A stretch of DNA of 64,000 nucleotides from Sporosarcina sp. P34 (GTDB lineage: Bacteria; Bacillota; Bacilli; Bacillales_A; Planococcaceae): the NCBI RefSeq assembly GCF_002743375.1, contig NZ_PDZC01000004.1:62001-126000 (forward strand), given 5' to 3'. Every line of letters starts with the position of its first letter. Within the stretch, counting starts at the first letter, position 1. Positions 63,094 through 64,000 of the stretch are shown piece after piece. Under the pieces are notes generated by a model. The model saw nothing but the letters and a program-made list of their open reading frames with translations, was not told the origin of the DNA and ran no database searches. A program made the position numbers and the translations under genes.

Positions 63094-64000
63094 TTAGCCA
63101 CCGATATAGTTCATATTGATTTTCTTCCGGTTCTTTATCGTCTGCTCCGTCCGTTCATCGGAATAGCGGTCTTTTCTGCCTCTCCACACGCTAGCAATCG
63201 CTTCATATAGTTCTTTGTCGGTTTGGTCCGAACGAATTAATTCGCGTAGGTCAAAGCCTTCTGATGCGAAAAGACACGTATATAATTTCCCTTCGGACGA
63301 TAGACGTGAACGCGTACACGTTGAACAAAATGACTCCGAAACGGACGTAATGAAGCCGACTTGCGCATCTGTTCCTATATAGCGATAACGTTTTGCTACT
63401 TCACCGTAATAGTCTTCTTCCGCAGGCTCCATGTCGAATTCAGCGGCTAGCATGTCGTAGATCTCTTTTTTTGTTACGACTTTTTTGAAGCTCCAGCCAT
63501 TGTCATTGCCGACATCCATGAACTCGATATAGCGCAATGTGATGCCACGTTCTTTGAAATACGTAGCCATCGGAAGGATTTCGCTCTCATTGACTCCTTT
63601 TTGTACGACCATATTCACTTTGATGGTGAAACCGATATCTTGTGCTTTTTGGATGTTTTTGAGAACGAGTTCAGGTGAAATGCCACGGCCGTTGATCTGA
63701 CCGAATAGTTCTGGATCCAGTGCATCTAAACTGATATTCAGACGGCGCAATCCAGCGTCGTACAGCGGTTGTGCGTATTGACCGAGCATCACTGCATTGG
63801 TTGTCAGTCCGATGTCTTCGATTCCTTCGATGTCGTGAAGCTTCTGTATCAACTCGGGTAAATTCCGGCGCATCAGCGGTTCACCGCCCGTCAAGCGTAG
63901 CTTCTTCACACCTAACTGAGCAAAAATCCGTGCCAAGCGCTCCAATTCTTCAAACGACAACAATTCATTTTTAGCTAGAAATAAAAAGTCATCACCAAAA
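63094..64000 (-). CDS. moaA: GTP 3',8-cyclase MoaA (5' end beyond the window)
   Basis: Radical-SAM enzyme that starts molybdopterin synthesis from GTP. The frame is open to the window edge, so the N-terminal CxxxCxxC cluster is not visible. [17 protein letters not shown] is the SAM-binding GGEP region; the C-terminal cluster [20 protein letters not shown] and the terminal Gly-Gly (MNYIGG) are diagnostic of MoaA. The visible part is about 302 residues of an expected 335-340. The neighbour downstream is a 2-hydroxyacid dehydrogenase, not another molybdenum-cofactor gene. Confidence 0.93.
   Translation of the reverse strand, partial: FGDDFLFLAKNELLSFEELERLARIFAQLGVKKLRLTGGEPLMRRNLPELIQKLHDIEGIEDIGLTTNAVMLGQYAQPLYDAGLRRLNISLDALDPELFGQINGRGISPELVLKNIQKAQDIGFTIKVNMVVQKGVNESEILPMATYFKERGITLRYIEFMDVGNDNGWSFKKVVTKKEIYDMLAAEFDMEPAEEDYYGEVAKRYRYIGTDAQVGFITSVSESFCSTCTRSRLSSEGKLYTCLFASEGFDLRELIRSDQTDKELYEAIASVWRGRKDRYSDERTEQTIKNRKKINMNYIGG

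Overview
The window looks like chromosome of a spore-forming, moderate-GC Bacillota of the Planococcaceae / Sporosarcina type. The evidence is Bacillus-style ribosome binding sites (AAGGAGG-like, with frequent GTG and TTG starts), sporulation genes (rsfA, gerQ, a pbpG-like penicillin-binding protein), bacillithiol synthesis (bshB2), the coproporphyrin-dependent haem enzyme HemQ, and a gene order from argS to pdxK that follows the ywi-ywh-ywg-ywf-ywd region of Bacillus subtilis. I see no transposase, integrase, phage gene, rRNA or CRISPR array. One tRNA (Ala, GGC) is present.

Layout. 1-3.3 kb: a cobalamin-riboswitch-controlled B12 uptake operon (btuF-btuC-btuD, with a CbiZ-like domain on the ATPase). 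3.4-21.2 kb: the conserved B. subtilis-like core: argS and ywiB, pbpG, ywhD, ywhB, ywgA and ywfO, rsfA, lipL, pta, hemQ, gerQ, ywdK, ywdI, a small Cys protein, ung, a DUF4230 protein, pdxK, yojF and bshB2. 21.3-34.2 kb: mixed housekeeping and accessory genes (P-loop ATPase, CPBP protease, YczE-like protein, YbaK deacylase, an unrecognised protein, CPA1 antiporter, PseG-like protein, orphan ECF sigma factor, CNNM transporter, M20 dipeptidase). 34.6-47 kb: nitroreductase, amidase, a polar amino-acid ABC importer, tRNA-Ala, DUF2804 and YusW-like proteins, a heterodimeric ABC exporter, an EamA permease and a PAS/EAL signalling protein. 47.3-64 kb: a membrane-anchored beta-propeller protein, an aminotransferase, a stress SDR with a SigB-like promoter, a lysine-catabolic cluster (aldehyde dehydrogenase, L-lysine 6-dehydrogenase, then GNAT and acyl-CoA dehydrogenase), a SEC-C/TPR protein, an MFS pump with a divergent TetR regulator, a 2-hydroxyacid dehydrogenase and the start of a moaA gene cut by the window edge.

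The most unusual content is non-coding. First, five intergenic arrays (about 3.42-3.55, 7.95-8.29, 34.18-34.52, 46.84-47.28 and 57.27-57.42 kb) carry a 5-6 base GC-rich motif (GAGCG[C/G] in four, CCGCGC in one) repeated almost exactly every 21 bases, with 15-16 less conserved bases between copies. Together there are about 70 units. They sit next to gene 3' ends. Because 21 is divisible by three they create long false reading frames with heptad repeats. Second, four copies of a composite palindromic element (11.35-11.79, 15.54-16.05, 26.17-26.60 and, inverted, 30.01-30.53 kb) each consist of a long hairpin 'A', a spacer and a second long hairpin 'B', with no coding capacity. Both families look like undescribed or poorly described genome-wide repeats. 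Searches of the whole genome and of related genomes would show how they spread and what they do.

All assignments come from reading the sequence and recalling family motifs; no database search was run.
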